In this document: one piece after another, positions 33,977 through 45,572 of the stretch
Numbering within the stretch: the first letter of the stretch is position 1
Layout: each line of letters starts with the position of its first letter
DNA from: Fallopia convolvulus
Taxonomy: Eukaryota > Streptophyta > Magnoliopsida > Caryophyllales > Polygonaceae
Assembly: GCA_964016875.1 (NCBI GenBank)
Contig: OZ024723.1
Span: 9,887,343 to 9,951,342, forward strand
DNA: 64,000 bases
Direction: 5' to 3'
Program-made: the position numbers and the translations under genes
The notes under the pieces: generated by a model
Database searches by the model: none
What the model was told of the DNA's origin: nothing
Seen by the model: the letters and a program-made list of their open reading frames with translations, nothing else

Positions 33977-34546
33977 ACAAGGTATGCACCTAGATATTTA
34001 CTTATAGATTTGAATTTGAATGGGTTGCAAGAGCTTTATAAGCCACCCTTGATCATTTTTTGCCCAAATTGTTGTTAAACCCTTGTGTTGTTGTGTAGTG
34101 TGTTGCCTTGTTGTGTGTGTCGAATTTCTTGCTTGTTTCAGCCATGAAATCCACCTCCAAAGGTTTAGGACGACACATACCAAGAGTTTCTCCTCAAGTT
34201 ACAAAACAAAAGGCCTTAATCACATTAAACCAACACCCTTTCAATTTCGGTTCATTGAATTCCTTGCTTGAGTTTTGTTGTTGTCATAAAACCAACACCT
34301 AGACCTTTTTCCATCCAAGCCTAGTCCTTATATTGACACACTCTTTTTGCTCACGAGATTGGTTAAGCAGTGGAGTAAGATACAAGAACAATACTAAGAT
34401 TGAAAACGTTGATATGTATGCTTTTACTTGTGTTGTTGTGAAGAGTTTGCTTGATTATTTTAAAAAAAAATCAGCAAATGTATCTTACAAAAGAAAAAGT
34501 TAGACTCGGTGAGAAAAAGAAGTTGGGCTTAGAAAAACTCAGATGC
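33977..34546 (+). other. Leader region of the gypsy element
   Basis: No domain recognised. It lies between primer site and gag and is interrupted by the hAT MITE at 34555; the rest of the leader continues at 35368-35690. Confidence 0.45.
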
Positions 34547-34554
34547 GATGAAAG

Positions 34555-35359
34555 TAGGGATGTCCAATGGGTCAACCCGACCCGACCCGTAACCTGTAAT
34601 TACGGGTTACGGGTCAACCCGACGACCCGTAAAAAAAATAATGTTGACCCGCAACCCGACCCGTAACCCGTAAAAACGGGTTACGGGTTTACGTGTCGGG
34701 TCACGGGTCAACCCATTTGACCCGTTTGTAGATTAAGGTAACATTGATTAAAAACCTTCATGACTCAAAAATAAGAATAAGAATGTGGACAGTGGACAGA
34801 TTGAATGATGGTAAAACTAGCAGAACTCGGAGAAAGCTTCATCACTCAGAGAAGGAACTCGGAGAAAGCAGCAAGGACTCCGGGGAGAGTGGGAGTGAAT
34901 GGCGGGGGAGTGGTCTAGCATGTTGGCTCACTCAGCCGGACCAGTGAGGCGACTGTGGGCAGGCGACTCTATCATGGTGGAGGGCGAGTCGACAGAGGGG
35001 GAGCTCCGGAGCTGAATCGCTCAATCGATGAAGGCTGGGAAAGTGGGAACTAAGCGGCGGGGTAGACGAGTAGTTAGTAGTGGAGTACGGAGTATTAATC
35101 TCAGAGAAAGAATGAAATTAGGGTTTAGTTTTGGGCCTAAAGCCCAAAATAGGGATACCGGATATACTAATAGTCTAATACAGTAATAATATATATATTT
35201 GAAATATTACGGGTCGACCCGTAACCCGTAAAATAAAAAATCCTGACCCGTTACCCGACCCGTAACCCGTAAAATAAAAAAAAAACCTGACCCGTAACCC
35301 GTAAAATTACGGGTGGGTCGGGTCGGGTTACGGGTCAACCCACCCGTTGGACAGCCCTA
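34555..35359. mobile_element. hAT-type MITE/deletion derivative with ACCCGTAA words (805 bp)
   Basis: Ends TAGGGATGTCCAATGGGT and, inverted, TAGGGCTGTCCAACGGGT (16 of 18 identical). Perfect 8-bp target duplication GATGAAAG (34547-34554, 35360-35367). Both arms repeat ACCCGTAACCCG. The 450-bp core is not repeat: on the minus strand it reads GGGCTTTAGGCCCAAAACT, AAACCCTAATTT and then a GA-poor leader. These site-II/telo-box-like words are typical of plant promoters, so the core may be the promoter of the parent transposase. Confidence 0.93.
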
Positions 35360-35690
35360 GATGAAAGTGAAAAAGAGGTTGGACATAGAAAAAGTCGGAC
35401 CCCACAAGAAAGAGAATCCGAGCTAGACGCGAATCAAAATCTGAAATTTCTTTTTGTAATTCATACTTGGTACTTAGTAGCTTCTTTACTTCGTGTAAGT
35501 CTTAGACGAGTTAGTTTGCTGGTGTTGTGATGTTGTTACTTTTGTTTCCTAGCTTAACCTTTTTACCTTGCAGAGACCTAGCTCCTTGCAACTTGTTTGG
35601 TTCATTTCTTGGTGTTGGTAGGTGAATCGTGCGGTTGGAGATACTTGTGTTTTTAAGGGATTTGATCTTTTTTTATCTAGTGTGTGCAAG

Positions 35691-37244
35691 GATGTTCGGA
35701 ATAGGTAACAATGAGGACGACCAACTAGACCCTCCACCGACAACTACACCGCCTTCAATGGAAGCCATTTTACAATTCCTTAAACAATCAATTCAGTCCA
35801 TGAATATCAATCCATGAACTCCCGATATGAGGTATTGGAAGGTAGGATGCAAAGGCCATAAGAGAGGACTCAACAAACGGTGGTCTCGAGTGTCAAATGA
35901 GCTAGTCCAGTGGTTCCCTAAGGGGTGCAAGGATTCCTTTTTATGTGATGAACCATAACTTCCAAAGGGAGCAGGGCTCAACTTCTTATGTGCCCCATGT
36001 CCACCATGAATTCCAAGGGAAATACTAGGCGCAAGATGTCTATCCGCCTTATGTGCCTTCAACCGGGGAAAGAATTCGAAGTGCACCTTCCTTTTTCACT
36101 TTTCCAAATAATATTCCTTTTCCTTCATCGACTAACAATGTGAGACATGAGTTCTTTGGTCGACCGGGGTCGGAAAGCCTTCTTCCACGTCGTGGATAAG
36201 CTACACGCGCAGCCGAGCGCGAGATACCGCCGCCCCAATGGAAGCCCCAACGTTTTGAACAAGAAGCGTTGTTTCAAGGGAGGGAGCAACACCACAAAAT
36301 GAAGCTCCAAATTCAACCCTTTTTCGGAACTTTAGGGGCTGATGCATGCATAGATTGGATAGCAGTCAATATTTGATTATTATGGCTATGCGGACGAGAG
36401 GCAGGTCACCGTATATTGCCACCATTGACTTCATTGAATTTGCTTACAATTGGTGGATTCAATATAAGGCGACTAGAAGGCGAGGGGGTTAGCGTCCCAT
36501 TCAAGCATGGAGTGACCTAAATCTGGCTTTTTAAGAGAGGTTTGTTCCTTTGGATTATGTCGAGAGGACCCGTGCCAAGTTAGAGCAACTACACCAAGGT
36601 AGTCAATCTCTTGATGAGTACGACCACAAGTTGTGCACGCTCATCTTTCAGTCCGGGGTTCAATTTCCCGAAGGGTATGTAATTTCCAAATTTATCCATG
36701 GGTTGAATTTCGAACTAAAATCTCTTGTGAGAATGCAACACTTTATTACGGGAACTAACGGTTAGGATGTGTTGCACTACACCAACCAAGTTTACAAGAA
36801 TCTCCCTCAACGACATCAAGTGAGCTCCAACCCAAATCCATGGTCTTCAAGCTCGACCACTCTAGCTTCAAATCATCCCAGGAAGCCTGAAATCAAGTGG
36901 GAAATATCCATCCCACAACTGAAGAAGGAAGAACTCCCACGTCCTAAGTAAGGTGAAGAAAACCGAGAAACCCAAGCGGGAGATTTCAAGTTCTTTAAGT
37001 GCCTTGGATGGGGCCACTATGCCCGTCATTTCCCTAATCAGCGGACGATGCTTCTTAACTCTCAACAAGACTATGAATTTGAGGAGGATCCAGCTGAGAA
37101 TGTCCAAGATGAAGCCGAGGTGCAAGAAGAAGAAGAAGAACTCCATGTATTCGCCGTTGAAGGTGAATGTTTTTTCATTCAACGCAACTTGTTCATGACA
37201 GAGAGTTCTACCACTCCAAATTAGTGGCAAACCATCTTCCATAC
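35691..37244 (+). pseudogene. gag: Ty3/gypsy gag, broken
   Basis: Starts near MFGIGNNEDDQLDPPP (35691). The gag core follows with several stops and frameshifts: YYGYADERQVT, NWWIQYKA, AWSDL, then PLDYVERTRAKLEQLHQGSQSLDEY and FPEGYVISKFIHGL (36540-36765). A zinc-knuckle remnant reads CLGWGHYARHFPNQRTMLLN near 36995. Its first Cys and the third Cys (now Phe) are altered. The copia element at 37245 cuts it just before the protease, which resumes at 47604. Confidence 0.85.
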
Positions 37245-38403
37245 TAATGGATCATAGGTTAGTCGAAATCAGTTATGGGAACTGTATCGAATAGTTCCCA
37301 CGCGCAACGAAATAAGTAAGTATGCAGGTAAGTAAAACAAGTAGAGACAGTTCCCTTATAGAGGAACCCCACAACGATCAACTAATCGCGTAAGTAAACC
37401 TCTACCTCCACTTGGAGGATTTTCAAATGAGTTCCCTTTCTTTATTGCTTAGTTCCCTTCAGGTTACAAGGCCGAATACAAACTTCTAAGTTCCTACAAG
37501 GACTCTCTCCCTAGGCAACACTAATGTATTCTCTCAACCCTAACCCGGTGAACGCTTACACTCAATGAGAAAGCGAAACTCAAACCTCTATCTCTCTCTC
37601 CTTCTGTCTATGTGCTATAGTTCCCCTAGACCTAGGAAATCTTTCCTTCTTCACCGTCGTCGAGATTAGCTCGGTGTCAGAGACTTTTCACCAACTTGAT
37701 GGTCTTCACTTAAATAGCTCTTCAACTCTTTTCTCTTTGTGTTTGGATTTGATAATTGTGAAAAGTGAGCAACAAGGTCACTGTTGAATGGTTTAAATAG
37801 GCGTGATGAGAAACCCCTATCCATTAGAGCTATTTGTCCTGAATACCCTTTTTGCCTTGCTCTCCAAGCATGATCCTTAAGGTTGACACGTGACTTTGAT
37901 TTGAATTTGAATTGTCAACTCTTGAATCATTCCGGACCGTTGGATGGTCGTCTTCATCCTGCTGCATCTCTGATGTTTGAGACGCCCTTTTGTCCGGCAT
38001 AGACATGATCCCTAAAAATGCGCTGAGATGTTGCTTTCACGCATGCGCCAGTTTCCATCCAAAGGGAACTCTCGTCTTCTCGGTTCCCTTGTCTTAGGAA
38101 CTCTTCTTGAATTCGAGGGATTCCTGTTCTTCTTATCCAGTTCCCATCATGTGGGAACTTTGGTTCACTGAGTTCCCATCTCTTGGGAACTCTGTTCTCT
38201 TCTGAGGATGGTCACTTTCTTTTCGTCGTTGCATTAGTTCCCATGTGTTGGGAACTTGTTGTTCTATGTTTTGCTTTGCGACGCGCAACCTGTTATACTG
38301 AAATACTGGCAATTGGCGTTAGTTCTCATGGTGTTTGTCATTATCAAAACCGAGGATGTTGTTCCAATGTTAATGAACGTGAGTTCCTAACACCGACTCA
38401 CCA
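37245..38403 (-). repeat. SIRE-like 3' LTR
   Basis: 1,159 bp, TAATGGATCA...GACTCACCA on the plus strand. Differs from the right LTR at several percent of positions, so the insertion is older than Copia-1. Carries three perfect AGTTCCCA-N5-TGGGAACT hairpins at 38139-38159, 38171-38191 and 38236-38256. Confidence 0.93.
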
Positions 38404-38417
38404 ATTCCCCCCTTTTT
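38404..38417 (-). other. SIRE-like polypurine tract
   Basis: The minus strand reads AAAAAGGGGGGAAT directly before the LTR. Confidence 0.85.
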
Positions 38418-39812
38418 GATGATGACAAACCCATAATAAAATGACAAGTATTTCGTTCAATTTTTATGCTCATGTGTGCTCATGCAAGTTCCCCCTTAGT
38501 GTGACAACATGTCGTAGGGAGTTCCACTTATATGGTTATGCAGTTCCTATTTAGCAGATTGTGTGAGATTATTCCCCCTTAGCAAAGGTCATACTATGAT
38601 ATCTTTAAAACAATGCATCTCACACATTTTATCCTTCCCCCTTTTGGCATCATCGAAAAGAGTAAGCATGAATAACGAAACAATAAGATAGAGAACACAC
38701 ATTTAAAATAAAGATCCGTTTTATTACTTAGGCAAATAAGTTGTACAGAAGGGAACTCTGGAGTGAAATACAGGGTGGGGGAGGGTGAGTGAAGCATGGA
38801 ATGAAGAAAAAGAAGAAAAGAAGGAATTGAAAATTCACTAGCACCATCTTTATGGATGGTGTTGTGAGTAGACCTTCTTCTCGACGCGGATCGAGCAGAT
38901 GCTTCTGATCGATCTCCATCTTCTTCTTAAGGTGGCCATGAGAGTCTTCTTACAGGCTAAAGGTGTTGATGAGTTGATGCACTGCCTAGTCTTCGAGTTG
39001 ATGATCTTGGTGACGAACGCCTTTTGGGAAGGATGGATTGTGTCGAAGGCTTGGTCATCTTGAAATTGTATAGGGGGCATTTCTCCTTTCTTGGAGCATT
39101 TCATGAAGGATTTTTAAAAAGGTGTTTGGAAGATGAGTATCATTTTGGGAGAGATGCGACTGGTATTTAAAGAGTGTGAATGAGAGGGCATAAAGGTCTT
39201 TTTCATTGTGCCCTTGAAAATTGAATTCGGCTGAAGTCTCTTCATCTTCTTTGTTAGCGTCTCCAAGAAGCTTTGCAACGTGGCATATTTTTCGTGGTGC
39301 AATTGAAAATGATTGCTGCTCAGCCGGTCTTCCCATAATAAGTATCCTGACACGCCTTTTTATCTTCCCAAGACTGAGTTATGACCTTGATTAGGCATTT
39401 CGTCTTACTCGAAAATTGAGGTTCCCATGATCTTGCAAGAGAGACTTGTTTGAACAGAGCGGTAAAGGGAACTCTTGTTCAAACTTTAATGTGATGGATG
39501 GGAACATGAAAGGGACTTGGACAATTTTAACCCGAAAGGTAAATAAGAGGGGGGGGGGCTCATTGGATGAGTTTGGCCAGTCCAAGACTCAAGGTAAGCT
39601 TATGATCAACTATCATTATGGCTTGTAATGCGAGTTAGAGAGAACTCAAGTTGATCATTTTGGGCCAAAAAGAATAAGAGTTCCTATATGTACAACTGTT
39701 TACCTTAGACTAGTAATAACGAATAAAGTGAATGCAGAGTTCCTACTTAGTTCCTATCATGCAAAGCAACTAGACTAGCCAATCATCGGGGAAAGCATAA
39801 ACATGGACTTGT
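38418..39812 (-). other. SIRE-like 3' internal region, no known domain
   Basis: Lies between RNase H and the 3' LTR, where SIRE relatives often have an extra or envelope-like ORF. I see only short minus-strand frames (39336-39055 and 39104-38850, Lys/Arg-rich) with no transmembrane pattern. If an extra ORF existed, it is decayed. Confidence 0.5.
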
Positions 39813-41330
39813 TTAATTTAAAGTTATCATCCCTAAGAGCCTATGAAAGTGCTCAAAGGGACGTCTATCCAATGCTTTGGTGAGAATATCTGCCCTCTGA
39901 TCTTCGGTTCTATAGTGTTCCATAATAATGTTCCCTTGCTCAACATTGTCACGTAAGAAGTGGTGACGAACGTCAATGTGCTTAGTACGTGAGTGATGAA
40001 CGGGATTTTTGGAAATATTTATGGCACTAGTATTTTTATCACATCGAATAGGAACAAGGCCATAAGACATATCGTAATTACTGAGCTGGTACTTAAGCCA
40101 CAAGACTTGGGAACAACATGAGGCAGCGGCCACATATTCTACTTCGGCCGTCGAGAGTGCCACTGAGTTTTGTTTCTTTGATCCCCATGAAACTAGGCAC
40201 TCTCCTAGGAATTGAGCCATGCAAAATGTGCTCTTCCTATCTACCAGATGACCAACAAAGTCCGCATCTGAAAAAGCAACAATCTCAAGGGAACTTCTGC
40301 GTGGATACCATAGGCATTAGTTGTCGTTCCCTTTGAGATACCTGAAAATTCTCTTCAACTTTTTTCAGGCCTACTCGCTGTAAGGTAGAGAAGGGGACCA
40401 ATCATACCTCACTAGTTCGTTTGGTCCACATCTATACCTTTTTCATCTGTGTTCATTTTTGAGTTGGTGGAAACTGGAGTATTGATAGCCCTTGAATTCT
40501 CCATTACATACTTGGTCAGCATTTTCTTGATGTATTTCTGTTGATGTATCTTTGTTCCCTCCTTGGTCTGAGTAATTTCGAGTCCCAAGAAGAACGTAAG
40601 TTCTCCAATCTAGCTCATCTCGAATTCTGAACTCATTAGATCTTTGAACTTTTCAACAAGCAGGAGATTAGTAGCACCAAAAATAATATCATCAACATAA
40701 ACTTGAGCAATAAGAATGTCATTGGACTCTTTCTTAAGAAAAAGGGTCTTGTCAATGGAACAACGAAGGTATCCATGTGACAAGAGAAACTGTACAAACT
40801 TGTCATACCAGGCTCTTGGGGCGTGTTTGAGTCCTATAGGGCACACTGAAGAAAGTAGACGTGGTCTGGAAAGTTCCCATATTTAAATCCTGGTGGTTGA
40901 GCCACGTTTACTTCTTCCTTTAAGTGTCCATTTAGAAATGTGATCTTCACGTCCATCTGATAAAGCTTGAATCCCTTGTGAGCCGCAAAGGTGATTTGGA
41001 GTCTGACCGCCTCGATTCTTGGTACAGGAGCGAAGGTCTCATCATAGTCAATGCCTTCTTCTTGGTAGTAGCCTTGAGCTACCAACCTTGACTTGTTCCT
41101 TGAAACAGCTCATGTGTCATGCAGTTTGTTACGGAACACCCATCGTGTTCCTATGACATTCTTTCTTTTTGGACGAGGAACAAGTTTCTACACTTGGTTC
41201 CTTTCAAATTGGTTGAGCTCCTCTTGTATTGCCACTATCCAGTCTGGATCTTTCAGAGCTTCCTTTACATTCCTAGGTTCCACCATTGACACAAAGGCGT
41301 TAAAAGCACAAAAGTTTTGAAGTGATGACC
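39813..41330 (-). pseudogene. pol: SIRE-like RT and RNase H
   Basis: RT: RLVAQGYYQEEGIDYDETFAPV (41085 on), QMDVKITFLNGHL, then a frameshift near 40840, GLKHAPRAWYDK, and AQVYVDDIIFGATN (YVDD near 40690). RNase H: WGSKKQNSVALSTAEVEYVAAAS, RCDKNTSAINI, HHSRTKHIDVRHHFLRD, and the DILTKAL end (40220-39813). Several stops and shifts separate the two. Ala of NAF is Thr in KITF, and QASR is replaced by HAPR, as in SIRE-type elements. Confidence 0.88.
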
Positions 41331-42332
41331 GTTTTTTCACGCCTTGGTCAGGAGGAGATATGATGTTTCTGGGATTGATGTTGGAGAGATCTGTATCTTC
41401 CTCTTCGTTCCTATCATCACTATCATTACATTCTTCTTGCAGATCCTCATCCTCTGGATGTTCTTCAATTGCCTCAATGTTTTCTGGTTCTTCATCCTCA
41501 ACATTGGATATGTTCCCTCTATTTTCCCCTTGAGTGCTTGATTCAGGAATGTCTTCTGGTGGAGGAACTGGGAAGCTAGCTTGAGAGGTGTCTAGTGATT
41601 CATCAAGTGATGGGAGTTCAACCGACTCTTGAATTTCTCTATTTTGAGAGTCGGTGTTCCCTTAAGGATAGCGACGTGTTCCTTTCCTTGGATCATCGTC
41701 GTCGTCATCATCTTCCTCGTTCCAAGGAAGCTGGAAGTGATTTTCCACTTTCTGCACTTCAGTTCCCACTTTGAGTGACTCTTCTTTGAATATCACGTGA
41801 ATGCTCTCCTCTATCTTCTTGGTTCTTTTGTTATACACTCGGTAAGCCTTGTTGTGAGGTGAATATCCTAAGAAGATCCCTTCATCACTTCATACATCAA
41901 ACTTGCCCAAGTTGTCTTTCCCATTGTTATGCACAAAGCATTTGCACCCAAAGACTCTTAAGTGGGAGATGTTAGGTTTTCTTCCTCTGATCAACTCATA
42001 AGCAATTTTCTTGATCAATGGGCGGACCATGGCTCTATTGAGAATGTAGGTAGCTGTCGAGATCACTTCTGCCCAAAAGTTCTGAGGAACTCACTCTCAA
42101 TCATTATTGTTCTAGCCATTGCTTCCAAAGTTCGATTCTTCCTTTCCACAACTCCATTTTATTGTGGAGTACGAGGGGCTGAGAAGTTGTGTGAGGCACC
42201 ATTCCTGTCACAATATTGTATGAACTCTGAGTTCTTGAACTCAGTTCCATGGTCAGATCTTAGGGCGATGAGCTTCAGTCCTAAGCTCACTTCAACTCTC
42301 TTCATGAATGGCTCAAATTTCCTAAAGGTATA
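41331..42332 (-). pseudogene. pol: SIRE-like integrase C-terminal part and linker
   Basis: From the right: FRKFEPFMKRV, LKLIALRSDHGTEFKN (second catalytic Asp), FSAPRTPQ followed by a stop, NGVVERKNRTLEAMART (catalytic Glu), NRAMVRPLIKK, LRVFGCKCFVHNN and FLGYSPHNKAYRVYN. It then runs into an acidic linker to RT. The N-terminal half with the first Asp is absent because the Tat element begins at 42333. Confidence 0.85.
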
Positions 42333-43169
42333 TGATGATGTCCAAAATAGTAAAGTAAGAGGTGGGCCTAGGGTACAAAGAACAAACGGACCCAGCGGGA
42401 TTCCCAAGGATGATTTCGGGTCCCACATCCGTATCCCTCAGTTATTTTAAACAAAGTTCCTACCCCTGCGAGGTCCCCTGAAGCCTTGGAACGAGGCCTA
42501 GACCTCATAACCGACTCCACTGACACCCGCCCACGCGGACCACTCATGGATGCCGCCACCCCAAGCCAATCACCGCCTGCCTCACCTCCGGACCAATCAG
42601 AGGCCGCGATCTCGGGCATCCCACATTGGATTAGCGCCAAAGCACGATTCCCGAATTCTCTATAAATAGGGGAGATCCTCGTAAGTAACAGGGGTCGAAA
42701 AACATCTTGAACTCAAGAACTATCTTGCTCGTTGAAGATCGACGTGATCGAAGCATCGTTAAAAGACCTCGCTATAGACAATTGAAGTCCACAAAGATAC
42801 TTCAACTCACTCAGAGTTCTCGTTCACATCAAGAGCCTCGCTACCCAATCTCGCAAGTTTTCGACACCGCTTTCTTGGATCAATCCCGCACCAAGTTCAA
42901 GCAGGCGTTTCTTAGGAGATAGAATAGTCTAGCAACTAGGAGATCTCGAACATTGTTAGGTCGAGATCTTGAGCAAACGTAGGGGCCCTAGGGTGTAAAT
43001 CTCAAGTGTTTGTAAACCCGTTGGCTTGTAATCTCGTTGGTTTGCAACCTCATTGTCTTGTAACCTCGTTGTAAAGAAAATCATAAATAAAGAAGCAAGT
43101 GTTCGCACAATCGAATATAATAATCCCGTCTCTTGTCTTTTAGCGAACGGTTTATTTCGGGTTTCATCA
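42333..43169 (+). repeat. Tat-type 5' LTR
   Basis: TGATGATGTCC...GGGTTTCATCA, with a short inverted TGATGA/TCATCA at the ends. TATA box CTCTATAAATAGGGGAG at 42657-42674, and a run of CTCGTTG repeats near 43030-43075 that looks like U5. Confidence 0.85.
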
Positions 43170-43170
43170 C

Positions 43171-43188
43171 TGGTGCCGTCTGTGGGAA
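43171..43188 (+). promoter_or_regulatory. Tat-type primer binding site
   Basis: TGGTGCCGTCTGTGGGAA follows the LTR. Tat-lineage elements typically carry TGGCGCCGTCTGTGGG-like sites here; one base differs. Confidence 0.85.
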
Positions 43189-43246
43189 CTTCTTCATCCT
43201 AAGCAGTTCCTCGATTCGTGCAAACCTTAGCTTCGATTCCCTCAAA

Positions 43247-45571
43247 ATGGCTTTCCCAAACAATTTCTTCCCTCAACACCCCGACAACGTTCCCGAAACT
43301 GCGCAGTGGACGGCCGCGGGGCCTCCAGGCTGCCCGTTCGTGGTCCCTCTGGGATGGACATACGCCGCCCCGCAGAACCCATTCCTATTCCAAGGCTTCG
43401 AGCAGGGCGGCGCACCCCCGAACCCATACCCCTACCCGGCTTATGGGCAATACCAGCATGGCTTCGCCCCTTCGTACATCCCCGTTCCCCCCAGGGTGAA
43501 CCTCACTCCGAGTACGTACCTGCGTATGTCCTTGGGCGTGTGCCGGAGCCCGAGTCCTCCACTAACGGCTCGTCAACGGAGAGGCCTCCCCGAGATCCCA
43601 TGCAGATCTCGCGGTCTCGATCGCGACGATCGAGGCTACATGACCTAGAGTTGTCCGAAACAGCGGGGAGCGCGGTGCACTACCCAAGATCTCGATCACG
43701 CAATTCGCAGCCACCGCCCCAAGCCCAAGAGGAGGCCAAGATCACCTCTCCGTTCATGGACGAGATCCGGAACGCGCCGATGCCCAAGGGCTTCCTCAGG
43801 CCTCAAATGGGGCTTTATGACGGCTCAGCGGACCCCGAGGAGCACGTGAAGCGCTTCGCAGTCTAGATGAACGTCAATGCCTACAACAACGCAATATTCT
43901 GCCGGGTTTTCCCAACCACCCTGGAAAAGGCCGCGTTGACGTGGTTCTCCAGTGTTAAGATATGCTCCGTGACCTCGTTCACCCAGTTGTGTGAGTCCTT
44001 TGTCACACATTTCAGCGGCTCTAGGAAGCGCAAGAAGAACATGCGGGATCTCCGCGGAATTGAGCAGGTGGAGAATGAGTCTCTGGGCGCCTTCTTCACG
44101 AGGTTCACAACCGCGGTGGCAGAAATTGCGCACGTCGACGACTCGTCGGTGCGCGACACCCTCATGGGCAACTTGCGTATCGGGACTTTCAAGAATTTCA
44201 TTTTCTTGAAGAATCCGACAACGTAGGACAACCTGTGCGCCCGTATAACGGCCCAAGTTTACGCCCAGGATGCCGCTAACCAGAGCTCGCGACCAAGGAC
44301 CGACAAAGAAATCGTCGCCGAGGCCAAGGGGAAGAAGAAAGTGGCCGCGCGCGATGCGTATATGACACAGGCCCATAACCCCAACAACAACAGAAACAAC
44401 AATAACCGGAACAACAGTAACAACAACAACAATAACAACAAACACAATAACCGGAACAACAACAACCGTGGAGGCGTCGGCGGAGGTTGGAACTGCTTTG
44501 GCGGAGAACCGCGGGGTTATCGAGGCAAGGGAGGTCCCGCGTATAACCCAAATGAAAAGGGTCGCGCCAACCTCGCGTCGGGCGCCAACACCGTGCCGCA
44601 AGGCCCAAGTGAAGCTCACGCCAACAACAACAATAACGTCGAGCAGCAGGCCCCCGCGAAGCAGGCCCGGTCTGGGCAAATGACGGCGCCCGATGGGTAT
44701 ATCCATACCATCTCGGGCGGACCATCACCGGCGGGATCAAGCCAGGCAGAAAGGAAGAGGTACGCGAGGGAAAGCCATCATGAGCCCTCGGTATTTAGTG
44801 TCGCCCAAACCTCGCGGTCTCACGTAGGCCTGTCCTTCTCATCCGAAGATGCCGAGGGGCTCCACATGCCACACTCCGACCCCTTGGTGGTGCACGCTCA
44901 AATGGGCTCGAAAATGGTAAAACGAGTGCTGGTAGACACGGGATCCTCCGTGGACATCATGTACTACGACGCGTTCGAGCAATTGGGCATCTCCGAGACG
45001 TCCTTGAAGCCCTATGCCGAGAAGGAGGTGAGTTTCCCGGCTCCACCGTCGACGTGGCAGGTCTCATAGACCTCTGGATGACGCTAGGCACCGGCTCCAC
45101 CAGGAGGATCGAGATGGTGGAGTTCACGGTGGTACGCCTTCCTTCGGTGTGGAATGCAATCATTGGGAGGGTCTCCCTGATGAAGTTCCAGGCGGTAGTC
45201 TCTATCTATCACCTGAAGATGAAGTTCCCCGTCGACGGTGGGGTTGGAGAGGTAAAAGGCAACCAGGAGGAAGGTCGCGTTTGCTACGCGACCTCTGCAA
45301 AACAAAAGTGTCCGGTGTTCATTGTGGAGTCCCCCGGCGAGGCCGACCTCGAAGTCCGGGACTTCACAGTCTCCACCCCTGAGCTAGAAAGAAGGGTTAT
45401 ATCCCCCTTCGAGAGCGAGTCCGAGAAGATCTACCTCGAAGAATGCCTCTCGGGGGCGTCAGCAACGTCGCTAGAAGACCTGCTCGCTTGATCCCGCGAC
45501 GTGTTCCCTTGGACTGCAAAGGACCTCCGAGGTGTCCCGCGGACCGTGGCCCAACACTCTTTCAACGTCGA
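43247..45571 (+). pseudogene. gag: Tat-type gag and protease, with stops
   Basis: Start MAFPNNFFPQHPDN at 43247. After a Pro/Tyr-rich head there is a frameshift near 43490. The gag core then reads SPFMDEIRNAPMPKGF, LYDGSADPEEH, stop at 43864, YNNAIFCRVFPTTLEKAALTWF, and a second TAG near 44224. A poly-Asn/Arg stretch fills 44380-44475. Protease: RVLVDTGSSVDIMYYDAF near 44930 (DTGS active site), a frameshift near 45030, and WNAIIGR-x-S-L-MKFQAVVS. Ends near 45491 with a TGA before the truncated N-terminal RT region. Confidence 0.85.
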
Positions 45572-45572
45572 T

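Larger units (their letters stand above)
42333..45572 (+). mobile_element. Truncated Tat-type Ty3/gypsy, opposite strand, inside the SIRE element
   Basis: An 837-bp 5' LTR, primer site, gag and protease on the plus strand, ending abruptly around FPWTAKDLRGVPRTVAQHSFN. No RT, integrase or 3' LTR follows; the neighbour at 45573 is SIRE gag. The missing 3' two-thirds of this element and the missing SIRE protease/integrase-N can be explained by one deletion across the right boundary. No target duplication can be tested. Confidence 0.85.

Noticed and set aside
38850..39336. Envelope-like gene of the SIRE element
   Set aside because: Only short Lys/Arg-rich frames are present, with no signal peptide, transmembrane segment or coiled coil to support it.
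43825..44706. 293-codon minus-strand ORF opposite the Tat gag
   Set aside because: It is antisense to a recognisable gag on the plus strand and its composition (Val/Val, Cys/Leu runs) reflects the AAC/AAT repeats.
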